Assembly: GCF_006717045.1 (NCBI RefSeq)
Contig: NZ_VFPH01000001.1
Location: forward strand, 2,294,001 to 2,358,000
Reading direction: 5' to 3'
Origin: Pseudonocardia cypriaca
Lineage (GTDB): Bacteria > Actinomycetota > Actinomycetes > Mycobacteriales > Pseudonocardiaceae
DNA length: 64,000 nucleotides
Positions 45,507-53,851 of the stretch are shown here, one piece after another (position 1 is the stretch's first letter; each line of letters opens with the position of its first letter). Both the position numbers and the translations under genes were made by a program. The notes under the pieces were generated by a model, which worked only from the letters and a program-made list of their open reading frames with translations, was not told the origin of the DNA and searched no databases.

Positions 45507-46721
45507 ATGTCAACAGATTCCACTACCCCCTCAACGTCCCCGGCCGCACCGAAGATGGTCGAAGGTGGCCGCACCACGACTGCTGATGGCGTCTCCATGA
45601 AGAGGTACCCGCGGGCCGCCGTCATTCTCGTCGGCCTGGCCGGTGCGACCGTCGCGGGGATGGGCATCAGCAGCCTGCGGGGAATCCTGGCTCCGACGCT
45701 CCTCACGCTCGTCCTCACGATCTGCGCAGCTCCCGTTCGCGACTGGCTGCCGGCGCGCGGCGTGCCGAGGGGAATCGCCACACCAACCATCGTCCTCGTC
45801 GTGTTCGGGGTACTGGCCGCATTCGTGTATGCGATCGTGATCGCTTTGGCCCAGTTCTTGGCGATGTTGCCGACCTATTCGGATCAATTCGCTCAAATCG
45901 GTGAGGGTGTCGCTCGATGGTTGGGTAGTGCGGGAATCGGTCAGGCGCAGATCCAGGCCATCGTGGCAGGGATCGACCCCCGGAACATCGTGGCAACGGT
46001 CGCCGGTGCGCTGGGCGGAGTTGCGGCGCTGACCGGTGCGCTGGTGATCGTTCTCACGATGATGATCCTGATGGCGGCCGATTCAGCGTACGCTCGCGTG
46101 ATCTTCGGCCAGCTCCGAGAGGTCAACCCGGACTTCATCGCCGCGATCACACAGTACACGTCGAATGTGCGCCGTTACATGGTGGTGACCACGTTGCTCG
46201 GCATCGTGCAGGGGACGCTGAACACCATTGCGTTAGCTTTCCTGGGCGTACCGTCCGCACTGTTGTGGGGGATGCTCTCCTTCCTCTGCAGCTTCATCCC
46301 GAACGTCGGCTACTTCATCGCCCTCATCCCGCCCCTCTTCTTCGGATTTCTCGTAGGAGGCTGGTCGACAGCGGTCGTCGTGTTGGTCGTGTACGCCGTC
46401 ATCAACGCGGTCGTGCAGTCGATCGTCCAGCCGCGGGTCGTCGGCCAAGCGGTATCGCTGAGCCAGACGGTGACGTTGTTCTCGGTGCTGTTCTGGGCTG
46501 TGATCATGGGCCCGATCGGAGCCATTCTGGCGGTCCCGCTGACGCTGCTCGCCAAGGCCGTTCTCATGGATGCAGATCCGCGTGCCCGCCGGTGGCAACC
46601 CGCCGTCGGGCCAACGGCCGAGACCCGTGCCCTCCTGAGCGCTGAGGTGGAGCAGGAACGAGCGGATCGAAAAGCAGCGCGTACGGCGACCGAGCCGGCG
46701 CCGCCGCCGTTGAAGGGATGA
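45507..46721 (+). CDS. AI-2E-family transporter
   Basis: 404 residues; ATG 7 bp after the sulfatase stop (a GTG at 45501 abuts it). Eight hydrophobic helices in the usual order with LLGIVQGTLNTIALAFLGVP, FLCSFIPNVGYFIALIPPLF and GPIGAILAVPLTLLAKAVLM as family landmarks. AI-2E/PerM proteins are putative small-molecule or Na+/H+ exporters. A paralogue is at 57984. Cotranscribed with the sulfatase. Confidence 0.85.
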   Translation: MSTDSTTPSTSPAAPKMVEGGRTTTADGVSMKRYPRAAVILVGLAGATVAGMGISSLRGILAPTLLTLVLTICAAPVRDWLPARGVPRGIATPTIVLVVFGVLAAFVYAIVIALAQFLAMLPTYSDQFAQIGEGVARWLGSAGIGQAQIQAIVAGIDPRNIVATVAGALGGVAALTGALVIVLTMMILMAADSAYARVIFGQLREVNPDFIAAITQYTSNVRRYMVVTTLLGIVQGTLNTIALAFLGVPSALLWGMLSFLCSFIPNVGYFIALIPPLFFGFLVGGWSTAVVVLVVYAVINAVVQSIVQPRVVGQAVSLSQTVTLFSVLFWAVIMGPIGAILAVPLTLLAKAVLMDADPRARRWQPAVGPTAETRALLSAEVEQERADRKAARTATEPAPPPLKG

Positions 46722-46728
46722 ACCAGAA

Positions 46729-47319
46729 ATGGATCCAGCGCAGGTAGCCCTACCTTCGGGCGTGCTCCTCCTCCTGGTGGGGCTGGTGCTGTGCTTCGCC
46801 GGGGGCCGTTCGCTCCGGCTGACCGGGTTCTGTCTGGGCTTCGCGCTTGCCTGGGCGTTCGCCGACCTGCTCGGCGCGGACGTTCCCGTCGGACTCGTCA
46901 TAGCTCTCGGCGGGGCGATCGCCGGGCTCGTCCTCGTCTCGTTGGTGTTCAGGTTCGCGATGTGGGTGATCGGGGGACTTGCCGGCGCCACGATCGCGCT
47001 CAAGGTTTACGTGCACGTGGGCCTGGGTGAGGGCAGTGCACTGGTCGCGGTGCTCTTCGCGGCGGCCCTCGGTCTGATCGTCGGGTTCCTGGCCGACCGG
47101 CACCGAGAGCCTTTGCTCGCGGCCGTGACCGCGCTCAGCGGCGCGAGCATCATCCTCAACGCACTGGCGACCCTCGCCCCGGCCGGCCTCGCCTTCCTCG
47201 GTCAACCCACCACCGGCGCACAGAGTGCACTCGCCACCGCCGCCTGGGTGATCTTGGCGGTTGTCGGGTGGCTCGTGCAGAAACGCGCGCTGCGGACCAG
47301 GGCAGGGCGAGTCTCCTGA
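46729..47319 (+). CDS. DUF4203/TMEM198-like membrane protein
   Basis: 196 residues starting 7 bp after the AI-2E stop. Seven hydrophobic helices with many glycines (GVLLLLVGLVLCFAGGRSLR, VFRFAMWVIGGLAGATIALK, LFAAALGLIVGFLADRHREP). The pattern of short Gly-rich helices resembles DUF4203. Function unknown. Third gene of the operon under module 18. Confidence 0.65.
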   Translation: MDPAQVALPSGVLLLLVGLVLCFAGGRSLRLTGFCLGFALAWAFADLLGADVPVGLVIALGGAIAGLVLVSLVFRFAMWVIGGLAGATIALKVYVHVGLGEGSALVAVLFAAALGLIVGFLADRHREPLLAAVTALSGASIILNALATLAPAGLAFLGQPTTGAQSALATAAWVILAVVGWLVQKRALRTRAGRVS

Positions 47320-47403
47320 TCGGCGATGTGCCCGCTCGGCGCGAGTGAGTAGCTCGCGGGCGCGGCTGGTGGCCCGTCGTTGGTCGTCCCTCCGGTCTCC
47401 TCG

Positions 47404-47449
47404 TCACCTCGCGTGGGTGACGCGCGAGCACCGGGCTGCAGCGGACGAT
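47404..47449 (+). promoter_or_regulatory. Island operator-promoter module 19
   Basis: TCACCTCGCGTGGGTGA at 47404-47420; -10-like GACGAT 23 bp further. Target: membrane protein at 47516. Confidence 0.65.
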
Positions 47450-47515
47450 CCGGAGTCGGCCGGCACGATGCTCGCGCGTCTGTGACGGGGATCCGGTGGT
47501 CACATGGAGGATCCG

Positions 47516-47971
47516 ATGATCTGGGCGTTGTTGGCCGCGTACCTCACGAAACGACCGGCCTGGGTGCAGGCGGTCGTCGTGGGTCTGTGCACGGGCTTCT
47601 TCGTCGCGGCCGGGACGTACGCGAACCAGCGGGACCCGTTGATCAGCTCACTGGTCCTCTTGGTGCTGGCCGTTGCCGTCGTCGCCGGCGTCGGCTTCCA
47701 TCTCGCGCTCCGCGCACGGCTTCGCCACGGCTGGGCCGCGGGCAGCGTCCCGCCGACCTGGGTCAACCTCGTCTATGCCGCGGTGTGGCTGCTGTCCCTG
47801 ATCGCCGCGGTCCGTGCGCTGCTCGGCGCCGGTGGCCTGAAGGTGGCTGTGCTCGCGATCGTGCCGATCGTGCTGCTGGCCCCACCCGCCCTCGTCGGTA
47901 TCCGTGCCCTTCTCGGGCGGTCAACGGCGCACGACGGTGACGCGCCGAGGGCCGGGGGGCAGCCCGGCTAG
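47516..47971 (+). CDS. Hypothetical four-helix membrane protein
   Basis: 151 residues. The ATG at 47516 follows GGAGG by 5 bp; an ATG at 47504 is part of that ribosome site and is less likely. Helices: WVQAVVVGLCTGFFVAAGTY, SSLVLLVLAVAVVAGVGFHL, WVNLVYAAVWLLSLIAAVRA and VAVLAIVPIVLLAPPALVGI. No family recognised. The stop precedes module 20 by about 50 bp. Confidence 0.65.
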   Translation: MIWALLAAYLTKRPAWVQAVVVGLCTGFFVAAGTYANQRDPLISSLVLLVLAVAVVAGVGFHLALRARLRHGWAAGSVPPTWVNLVYAAVWLLSLIAAVRALLGAGGLKVAVLAIVPIVLLAPPALVGIRALLGRSTAHDGDAPRAGGQPG

Positions 47972-48022
47972 CGTTCCGGCGCGCTGTGGGGATGGACGAT
48001 CCGTCCCGACCGGCGGGGGCCC

Positions 48023-48067
48023 TCATCCGTCAGGGATGAGGCTGTACACGCTTCACCGCCGCACCAT
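48023..48067 (+). promoter_or_regulatory. Island operator-promoter module 20
   Basis: TCATCCGTCAGGGATGA at 48023-48039; -10-like CACCAT 22 bp further. Target: MFS exporter at 48108. Confidence 0.8.
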
Positions 48068-48107
48068 CGGCCCTGCACCCACGGCGGGATCGGTGACGGA
48101 GGCGGCG

Positions 48108-49748
48108 ATGAGCACTGAGGCACCGGCAGGCCCTGCGACGGGCAGGGCGGGCTCCGTGCTGCTCACCCTCGCCGCGGGCCAGTTCCTGATGACCCTCGAC
48201 AGCTCGGTCATGAACGTCGCCATCGCCACCGTGGCCAAGGACGTCGGCACGACGGTCACCGGCATCCAGGCGGCCATCACGCTGTACACCCTGGTCATGG
48301 CGATGCTGATGGTGACGGGCGGCAAGGTCGGCTCGTTGATCGGGCGAAAGCGCGCGTTCACGATCGGCTGCGTCGTCTACGGCGCCGGTTCGCTGCTGAC
48401 CGCGGTGGCGCCGAACCTGCCGGTCCTCATCATCGGATGGTCCGTGCTGGAGGGCATCGGAGCGGCGCTGATCCTGCCCGCGATCGTCGCGCTGGTCGCC
48501 GGCAACTTCCCGCCCGAGGGCCGCCCGCGCGCGTACGGGCTGGTGATGGGCGCCGGCGCAATCGCGGTGGCGGTCGGCCCGCTCGTCGGCGGGGTCGCGA
48601 CGACGTACTTCTCCTGGCGGTGGGTGTTCGTCGGGGAGGTGCTCGTCGTCGCCGGGATCCTGCTGCTGGCCCGGCGGGTCCAGGACGCCCCGCCCGAGGT
48701 GCGCACCCGGTTCGACGTCATCGGTTCCGTCCTCGCGGCCGTGGGGCTCGGGCTGGCGGTCTTGGGCGTGCTGCAATCTTCGGAGTGGGGCTGGGTCGTC
48801 CCGAAGCCGGACGCACCGTCGCTGCTGGGCGTCTCGCTCACGGTCTGGTTCATGATCATCGGGCTGCTGATCGTGTGGGCCTTCCTCGAACGGGAATCGC
48901 GCCTGGAGGAGGCGAACCGGGATCCCCTGGTCAAGCCGTCGATGTTCACCAACCGCCAGATGACGGGCGGGCTCCTGATGTTCTTCCTGCTCTACCTGGT
49001 GCAGGCAGGGCTGTTCTTCACGATCCCGCTGTTCCTGTCGGTGTCACTGGGTCTGACCGCGATCGAGACGGGGGTCCGGATCCTGCCGCTGTCCATCACG
49101 CTGCTCGCGGCCGCGGTCGGGATCCCCAGGTTCTTCCCGAACGCGTCCCCGCGCCGGGTGGTGCGGCTGGGCCTGCTCGCGATGCTCGCCGGCGTAGTCG
49201 TCCTGCTCGTGGCCATCGACCCGGCCGCGGACGCCCGGATCGTGACCGTGCCGCTGCTGCTCGCCGGGCTGGGGATCGGCGCGCTCGCGTCGCAGCTCGG
49301 AGCCGTGACGGTGAGCGCGGTGCCCGACAAGCTGAGCCCTGATGTCGGCGGGCTGCAGAACACGGCGATGTACCTCGGCGCCGCTCTCGGCACCGCGCTC
49401 GCCGGCTCCATCATGATCACCTCCCTGACCGCGGCCTTCCTGCTGGGGGTGCAGGAGAACCCGGCGATTCCCGAGCAGGTCAAGACGCAGGCGAGCGTCC
49501 AGCTCGCCGGTGGCGTTCCCTTCATGTCGGACGCCGACCTCCAGGAGGCGCTGGATCAGGCCGCCGTGCCCCCGCCGGTCGCCGATGCCACCCTCGACGC
49601 GAACCGCGACGCGCGGGTGGAGGGCCTGCAGTCGGCCCTCACCGTGCTGGCGCTCTTCGCGGCGGTCGGGCTCTTCGCCGCCCGCCGGATCCCGGACCAC
49701 CCACAACGCTCGGCGCCCGCGGCCGAGCAGGCGGGGCAGGAGCCCTGA
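48108..49748 (+). CDS. MFS exporter, DHA2-type (14 helices)
   Basis: 546 residues, ATG behind GACGGAGG. Motif D1/A region: FLMTLDSSVMNVAIATVAKD and GGKVGSLIGRKRAFTIGCVV; motif C-like GAIAVAVGPLVGGVATTYFS marks a drug:H+ antiporter. Fourteen hydrophobic segments and a 60-residue periplasmic-type loop near the end (QENPAIPEQVKTQASVQLAG) fit DHA2 carriers. Substrate unknown. The next gene starts 44 bp downstream. Confidence 0.88.
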   Translation: MSTEAPAGPATGRAGSVLLTLAAGQFLMTLDSSVMNVAIATVAKDVGTTVTGIQAAITLYTLVMAMLMVTGGKVGSLIGRKRAFTIGCVVYGAGSLLTAVAPNLPVLIIGWSVLEGIGAALILPAIVALVAGNFPPEGRPRAYGLVMGAGAIAVAVGPLVGGVATTYFSWRWVFVGEVLVVAGILLLARRVQDAPPEVRTRFDVIGSVLAAVGLGLAVLGVLQSSEWGWVVPKPDAPSLLGVSLTVWFMIIGLLIVWAFLERESRLEEANRDPLVKPSMFTNRQMTGGLLMFFLLYLVQAGLFFTIPLFLSVSLGLTAIETGVRILPLSITLLAAAVGIPRFFPNASPRRVVRLGLLAMLAGVVVLLVAIDPAADARIVTVPLLLAGLGIGALASQLGAVTVSAVPDKLSPDVGGLQNTAMYLGAALGTALAGSIMITSLTAAFLLGVQENPAIPEQVKTQASVQLAGGVPFMSDADLQEALDQAAVPPPVADATLDANRDARVEGLQSALTVLALFAAVGLFAARRIPDHPQRSAPAAEQAGQEP

Positions 49749-49791
49749 GGGCGGCCTCGACAAAGGCTCGACACTCCCTGGGAGGACTGCC

Positions 49792-50079
49792 ATGTGCCTG
49801 TTCCTGATCTTGCTGCTGCTCGGCCCCAGGTCTGTGATCGTCATCTGGTGGTTGATCCAGCCGATGCGCTGGGAGGCGAGCTTCGGCTCGTTCATCGTGC
49901 CGTTCCTGGGATTCCTGATCCTCCCCTGGACGACCCTCATGTACGTGATCGTGGCGCCGGGTGGGCTGGTCGGCGGCCTGGACCTCCTCTGGATGGGGAT
50001 CGCGGTGCTCGCCGACATCGCCAGCTACGCGGGCGGCGGCGTGTACGGCGGCCGCAGGCGACGCACGAGCACGGCGTGA
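49792..50079 (+). CDS. Small membrane protein, unknown
   Basis: 95 residues, ATG 5 bp after GGAGGACT. Three helices: CLFLILLLLGPRSVIVIWWL, FIVPFLGFLILPWTTLMYVI and LLWMGIAVLADIASYAGGGV with a basic tail. GPR...IWWL and FLGFLILPWTTLMYV recur in many actinobacterial short proteins, but the family has no function. Likely cotranscribed with the MFS gene. Confidence 0.7.
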   Translation: MCLFLILLLLGPRSVIVIWWLIQPMRWEASFGSFIVPFLGFLILPWTTLMYVIVAPGGLVGGLDLLWMGIAVLADIASYAGGGVYGGRRRRTSTA

Positions 50080-50177
50080 CCGGGCCATCCTGGTGGTATG
50101 CGGACGCGGGCTTCCTCTTCGGCCCCCGGGAGCCGATCGGTCATTGGGTCAGAAGACCGTGGCCCGGTCGTTCTCCG

Positions 50178-51527
50178 TCACAGCTGCTCGTTTGCCCGGT
50201 GGTCCTCGGGGTGCAGCACGTCCGGCGTCGGCACCCGGCCCGCGGCGATCGCTGCCAGTGCGCGGAAGCCGTCCACGACCCGGTCGGGCTGCATCGCCGA
50301 TGGTGACGCCCCTGGGTGCTGCGGGGCGATCCGGACGCGCAGCGTGCGGGGTCGGATCCGGAAGCGGATCGGTGGGTCGAGCACGACGGCCTCACCGTCG
50401 ATTCCCAGCGGGACGGGTTGTGCCGAGTCGATCTGGAACGCCTGCGTCGACCACTGCCGCAGCAGCGAGGACGGTCCGTGCCCTGCCGTCCCGTCGTCAC
50501 CACGGGCCGGTACCACGGCGACGCCGAGCTGCCCGGTGTCGATGCGCGGACGGGTCCCGGAGCCGACGGCACGGCCGAGCCGGTAGGGGTTGTTGGACAC
50601 CAGGATCGTGGCCGCCGACGCGTGGGCCACACCGTCGGGAGAGCTCCAGCGCAGGTCGAGCTCGGAGCCGGCGGGACCCAGGACCGTCGGTGCGGTGTCG
50701 AGCAAGGTGCGGATCTTCGCGTCGCGGTAGCCCTCGCTCTGCACCGCCTCGGCGTACAGGCCCATCGAGACGTTGTTGACGAACACCCGGCCGTTGACCT
50801 CCCCGAGGTCGACGACGTGTTCGCCGCCGTCGACGAAGGCGTCGAGGGCCCCGACGACGTCGTCGCGATCCACACCCAGGTCGAGCGCGAAATGGTTGCG
50901 GGTGCCGGCGGGAATGCACGCGTAGGGCAGGCCGTGTTCGGCGGCAGCTGTGGCGACGATGGCCTGTGTGCCGTCCCCGCCGGCCGCCGCGAGGCCGTCG
51001 GCGCCCTCGGCGACGGCGTCGCGGACGAGTTGCTCGAGATCGTCGCCGCGGTGCAGCTCAACGGTCCTGATCCCCCGGGCGGCGGCTTCGTCGGCCAGCC
51101 CGACCTTGGCGGCCTTCCCGCCGCCGGACCACGGGTTGACGAACAGCACCGGTCGCCGCGGCCGGTCGGCGGCAGGAAGGTGAACATGCGCCTGGAACGC
51201 CGCGCGGGCGGCGGCGTGCCAGATCGCGATTCCGAGCACGAGCAGCATCAAGGGGAGCCAGCTGCCGTTGCGGATCAGCAGCGCCGCGCCCCCCAGGAGG
51301 GCCAGCACCGCCACCGCGATCCCTACGCCGCGTTGCCGACCGCCTCGCACGACCCCGAACCAGGCCGCCCCCAGCGCGATCGCGACGCAACCGAGTACGC
51401 CGAGGCCCTCCGGGAAGTCGGTGATCGCCACCACGACGGCGAGCACAACCGTCAGCACCGCGGTGAGGAGCGCGACCGCGGCGGCTGCGCGTTGCCTGCC
51501 GGACACGGAAGCCGCGGGAACGGTCAT
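50178..51527 (-). CDS. Diacylglycerol/lipid kinase family protein
   Basis: 449 residues. Four N-terminal membrane helices (residues 15-110) precede a DAGK catalytic domain: RPVLFVNPWSGGGKAAKVGL (nucleotide loop), DGLAAAGGDGTQAIVATAAA (GGDGT), YACIPAGTRNHFALDLGVDR, and GIDGEAVVLDPPIRFRIRPR. It phosphorylates a lipid or long-chain alcohol using ATP. The membrane-fused form is common in actinomycetes. It follows the 45-residue basic protein by 11 bp and so is under module 21. Confidence 0.85.
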   Translation of the reverse strand: MTVPAASVSGRQRAAAAVALLTAVLTVVLAVVVAITDFPEGLGVLGCVAIALGAAWFGVVRGGRQRGVGIAVAVLALLGGAALLIRNGSWLPLMLLVLGIAIWHAAARAAFQAHVHLPAADRPRRPVLFVNPWSGGGKAAKVGLADEAAARGIRTVELHRGDDLEQLVRDAVAEGADGLAAAGGDGTQAIVATAAAEHGLPYACIPAGTRNHFALDLGVDRDDVVGALDAFVDGGEHVVDLGEVNGRVFVNNVSMGLYAEAVQSEGYRDAKIRTLLDTAPTVLGPAGSELDLRWSSPDGVAHASAATILVSNNPYRLGRAVGSGTRPRIDTGQLGVAVVPARGDDGTAGHGPSSLLRQWSTQAFQIDSAQPVPLGIDGEAVVLDPPIRFRIRPRTLRVRIAPQHPGASPSAMQPDRVVDGFRALAAIAAGRVPTPDVLHPEDHRANEQL

Positions 51528-51538
51528 GGCGTTTCCCG

Positions 51539-51676
51539 CTAGCCTTTCTTCCCGAATTTCTTGGCGATCTTTGCCCGCGCTTTCGGGTCCTTGGCCTTGC
51601 GCATCGCGGTGTCGCGCAGTTTCTTCCCCTTCGATGATTTCGCGAACTTCGACAGTCTATTCTTCAATGAGCCCAT
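51539..51676 (-). CDS. 45-residue Lys-rich basic protein
   Basis: ATG at 51676 with GAAGGAG 7 bp upstream. Sequence begins MGSLKNRLSKFAKSSKGKKL and continues RDTAMRKAKDPKARAKIAKK then FGKKG. About one third is Lys or Arg, with no hydrophobic core; it could bind nucleic acid or anionic membranes. A longer in-frame ATG at 51742 lies within the operator and is unlikely. It leads the DAG-kinase operon. Confidence 0.65.
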   Translation of the reverse strand: MGSLKNRLSKFAKSSKGKKLRDTAMRKAKDPKARAKIAKKFGKKG

Positions 51677-51709
51677 GCTGCTGCTCCTTCGGTATCCACG
51701 AAGCCAGAA

Positions 51710-51755
51710 ATTCTCGCACGGCAATTCGAAGGGGTGCATCACCCTGAAGGGGTGA
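51710..51755 (-). promoter_or_regulatory. Island operator-promoter module 21
   Basis: TCACCCTGAAGGGGTGA at 51739-51755; -10-like GAGAAT 23 bp further. Target: basic protein and lipid kinase. Confidence 0.75.
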
Positions 51756-51782
51756 CCCCGTCCACGAGAAGCCGGACGAGCT

Positions 51783-52028
51783 TCACGTCACGACCAGGAA
51801 CAGGCCGTACCCGACGATCAACGCGACGGCCACCACGCAGACCGCGGCGATGGCCGCGCCCACCGCGGGCCGCACCGGTGGTGGGGCGCCGTCGTCCCGG
51901 CCGCCGATCGGCCGGTGGGCGCGTGCCGAGAGCCCGACGACCGCGAACGCGACCAGGGACACGACGCCCAAGGTGACGCCGGCGGAGATGACCGCCGCGA
52001 GGACGAGGGAACCCCAGTCGATGGTCAC
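51783..52028 (-). CDS. Small two-helix membrane protein after Pit
   Basis: 81 residues, GTG start overlapping the phosphate-transporter stop (GTGA). Two helices: LVLAAVISAGVTLGVVSLVA with FAVVGLSAR, and AAIAAVCVVAVALIVGYGLF. Such small partners commonly follow actinobacterial pit genes; role unknown, perhaps a transporter subunit. Confidence 0.7.
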   Translation of the reverse strand: MTIDWGSLVLAAVISAGVTLGVVSLVAFAVVGLSARAHRPIGGRDDGAPPPVRPAVGAAIAAVCVVAVALIVGYGLFLVVT

Positions 52029-53173
52029 GCGGCCTCCTGACCCGAGCGGGTCGCGGCGGGTACGGGCGGAAGCGTGGGCACGTCGTTGACGTTGAGCGCG
52101 TTCACCGGGTTTCGACGCGACGCGGCGTACATGCCGGCCGCGAGCGCAAGCCCGCCCACCGCGACCACGACGACGCCGAACGGCCCGCTCGCCGCCGTCC
52201 ACGAGGCGGCCGCTCCGACGACCGCGGCAGCGGGCAGGGTGACCGCCCAGGCCAGTGCCATCCGGCCCGCGACACTCCAATGCACTGTCGCGAGCCTGCG
52301 TCCCGCTCCGGCACCGAAGATCGCACCGGTGCACACCTGTGTCGTGGAGATCGGGAGGCCGAGGTGGCTGGAAGCCAGGATGACAGTGGCGCTCGTGGTC
52401 TCGGCGGTGAAGCCCTGGGTCGTCTGGATGTCGCTGATGCGCCTGCCCAGCGTCCGGATGATCCGCCAGCCGCCGACATAGGTGCCCAGCGCGATCGCCA
52501 GCCCCGCGGAGGCGACCACCCAGAACGGTGGCGCGGAGCCGGGTGCGAGAGCGCCCGCCGTGATCAGCGTCAGCGTGATCACACCCATCGTCTTCTGCGC
52601 ATCGTTGGTGCCGTGAGCGAGCGCGACCGTCGAGGCGGAGACCACCTGACCGATCCGGAAGCCGCGATGGGCGGTCCCGGCGTCGGCCCGTGCGGTGATC
52701 CGGTAGGCGACGAACGTCGCCGTGACGGCCACGAGACCGGCGAGGAGCGGCGAGACCACGGCCGGTAGGACGACCTTGCCGAGGACGGCCGTGCCGTTGA
52801 CCGCGTTCGGCCCTGCCGCCATCAGGGTGGCACCGATGAGTCCGCCGAACAACGCGTGCGAGGAGCTGGAGGGCAGCCCGAGCAGCCAGGTCAGCAGATT
52901 CCAGAGGATGGCCCCGACGAGCCCGGCGAAAATCACGACCGGGGTGATCAGGGCCTCGGCGACGATCCCACCGGAGATCGTCTTGGCCACCTCGACGGAG
53001 AGGAAGGCACCGGCCAGGTTGAGGAGTCCCGCGATCGTGACGGCGGCCTTGGGGCGCAGCGCTCCGGTGGCGATGGAGGTCGCCATCGCGTTCGCCGTGT
53101 CGTGGAAGCCGTTCGTGAAATCGAAGACGAGTGCAGTAACCACGACCACCACGACGATGACCAACACGTCCAT
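52025..53173 (-). CDS. Inorganic phosphate transporter, Pit family
   Basis: 382 residues, about ten helices. Both Pit signatures are present in inverted repeat units: FTNGFHDTANAMATSIATGA near the N-terminus and STVALAHGTNDAQKTMGVIT in the middle; LGLPSSSSHALFGGLIGATL and SSHLGLPISTTQVCTGAIFG are the matching second motifs. It carries metal-phosphate with H+ symport. It lies 66 bp after the DUF7144 gene and probably shares module 22. Confidence 0.9.
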   Translation of the reverse strand: MDVLVIVVVVVVTALVFDFTNGFHDTANAMATSIATGALRPKAAVTIAGLLNLAGAFLSVEVAKTISGGIVAEALITPVVIFAGLVGAILWNLLTWLLGLPSSSSHALFGGLIGATLMAAGPNAVNGTAVLGKVVLPAVVSPLLAGLVAVTATFVAYRITARADAGTAHRGFRIGQVVSASTVALAHGTNDAQKTMGVITLTLITAGALAPGSAPPFWVVASAGLAIALGTYVGGWRIIRTLGRRISDIQTTQGFTAETTSATVILASSHLGLPISTTQVCTGAIFGAGAGRRLATVHWSVAGRMALAWAVTLPAAAVVGAAASWTAASGPFGVVVVAVGGLALAAGMYAASRRNPVNALNVNDVPTLPPVPAATRSGQEAA

Positions 53174-53239
53174 GGTCCGCGCCTTCCAGACGCCGGGATG
53201 GGGAACCGAGCTGTGCGGGGGAGCGTGACGGCCTGTCGA

Positions 53240-53728
53240 TCAGTCCAGCATGGTGGGCGATGCCGCTGAGGCTTCCTCGTCGAAGACGCAGAGGGCCCAG
53301 ACCACGGCGAAGCCCAGCATGATCCCGAGGATCGACAGCGCGGGATGGTGCGACAGCGACAGGAAGCTCACCCCGATGGCGACGGCGGTCACCGCGATCC
53401 CGATCACCCGTCCCCACAACGTCCCCGATATGACGGCCATCCCCGCGAGACCCACCAGCGCGCCCGCGACGATGTGGATCCAGCCCCAGGTGACGGCGTC
53501 GATCGAGAACACGTGGACCAGGCCGGGCACGGGGGCGGTGCTCTGGAACAGCGCGCCCGTCCCGGCGACGATGTACAGCACGCCGAGGAGGGCCATCGCC
53601 AGACCGGCGAAGCGGGCGAGCCCTGTCGCCCACGACGTGGTGGTGTGCGTGGCCTGATGCGTGGCGACGGATTCCGGGCCGGTGCCGTTCGCCTGCGCGG
53701 TCGGCTCGGTGGTCGGCTTGCTGTTCAT
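53240..53728 (-). CDS. DUF7144-type membrane protein (copy 4), leaderless
   Basis: 162 residues with a long polar N-terminus (TEPTAQANGTGPESVATHQA) before the four helices; signature HVFSIDAVTWGWIHIVAGAL, later GVSFLSLSHHPALSILGIML. It is the most diverged copy. No Shine-Dalgarno is seen; the ATG is exactly 7 bp after the -10 of module 22, so translation is probably leaderless. Confidence 0.82.
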   Translation of the reverse strand: MNSKPTTEPTAQANGTGPESVATHQATHTTTSWATGLARFAGLAMALLGVLYIVAGTGALFQSTAPVPGLVHVFSIDAVTWGWIHIVAGALVGLAGMAVISGTLWGRVIGIAVTAVAIGVSFLSLSHHPALSILGIMLGFAVVWALCVFDEEASAASPTMLD

Positions 53729-53734
53729 CGCCGG

Positions 53735-53779
53735 ATTCTGAGCGCCTGGACCGACGTCGGCATCACCCGCGGGAGATGG
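53735..53779 (-). promoter_or_regulatory. Island operator-promoter module 22
   Basis: TCACCCGCGGGAGATGG at 53763-53779; -10-like CAGAAT 22 bp further; ATG 53728 at the predicted start. Target: DUF7144 copy 4, Pit and small partner. Confidence 0.7.
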
Positions 53780-53851
53780 CTCCGACCACTCAGCGGCCCG
53801 GACACGGAGTGCGGCCGGCACAGGTTCCCTCCATGGCGTTCTCGGCATCGC

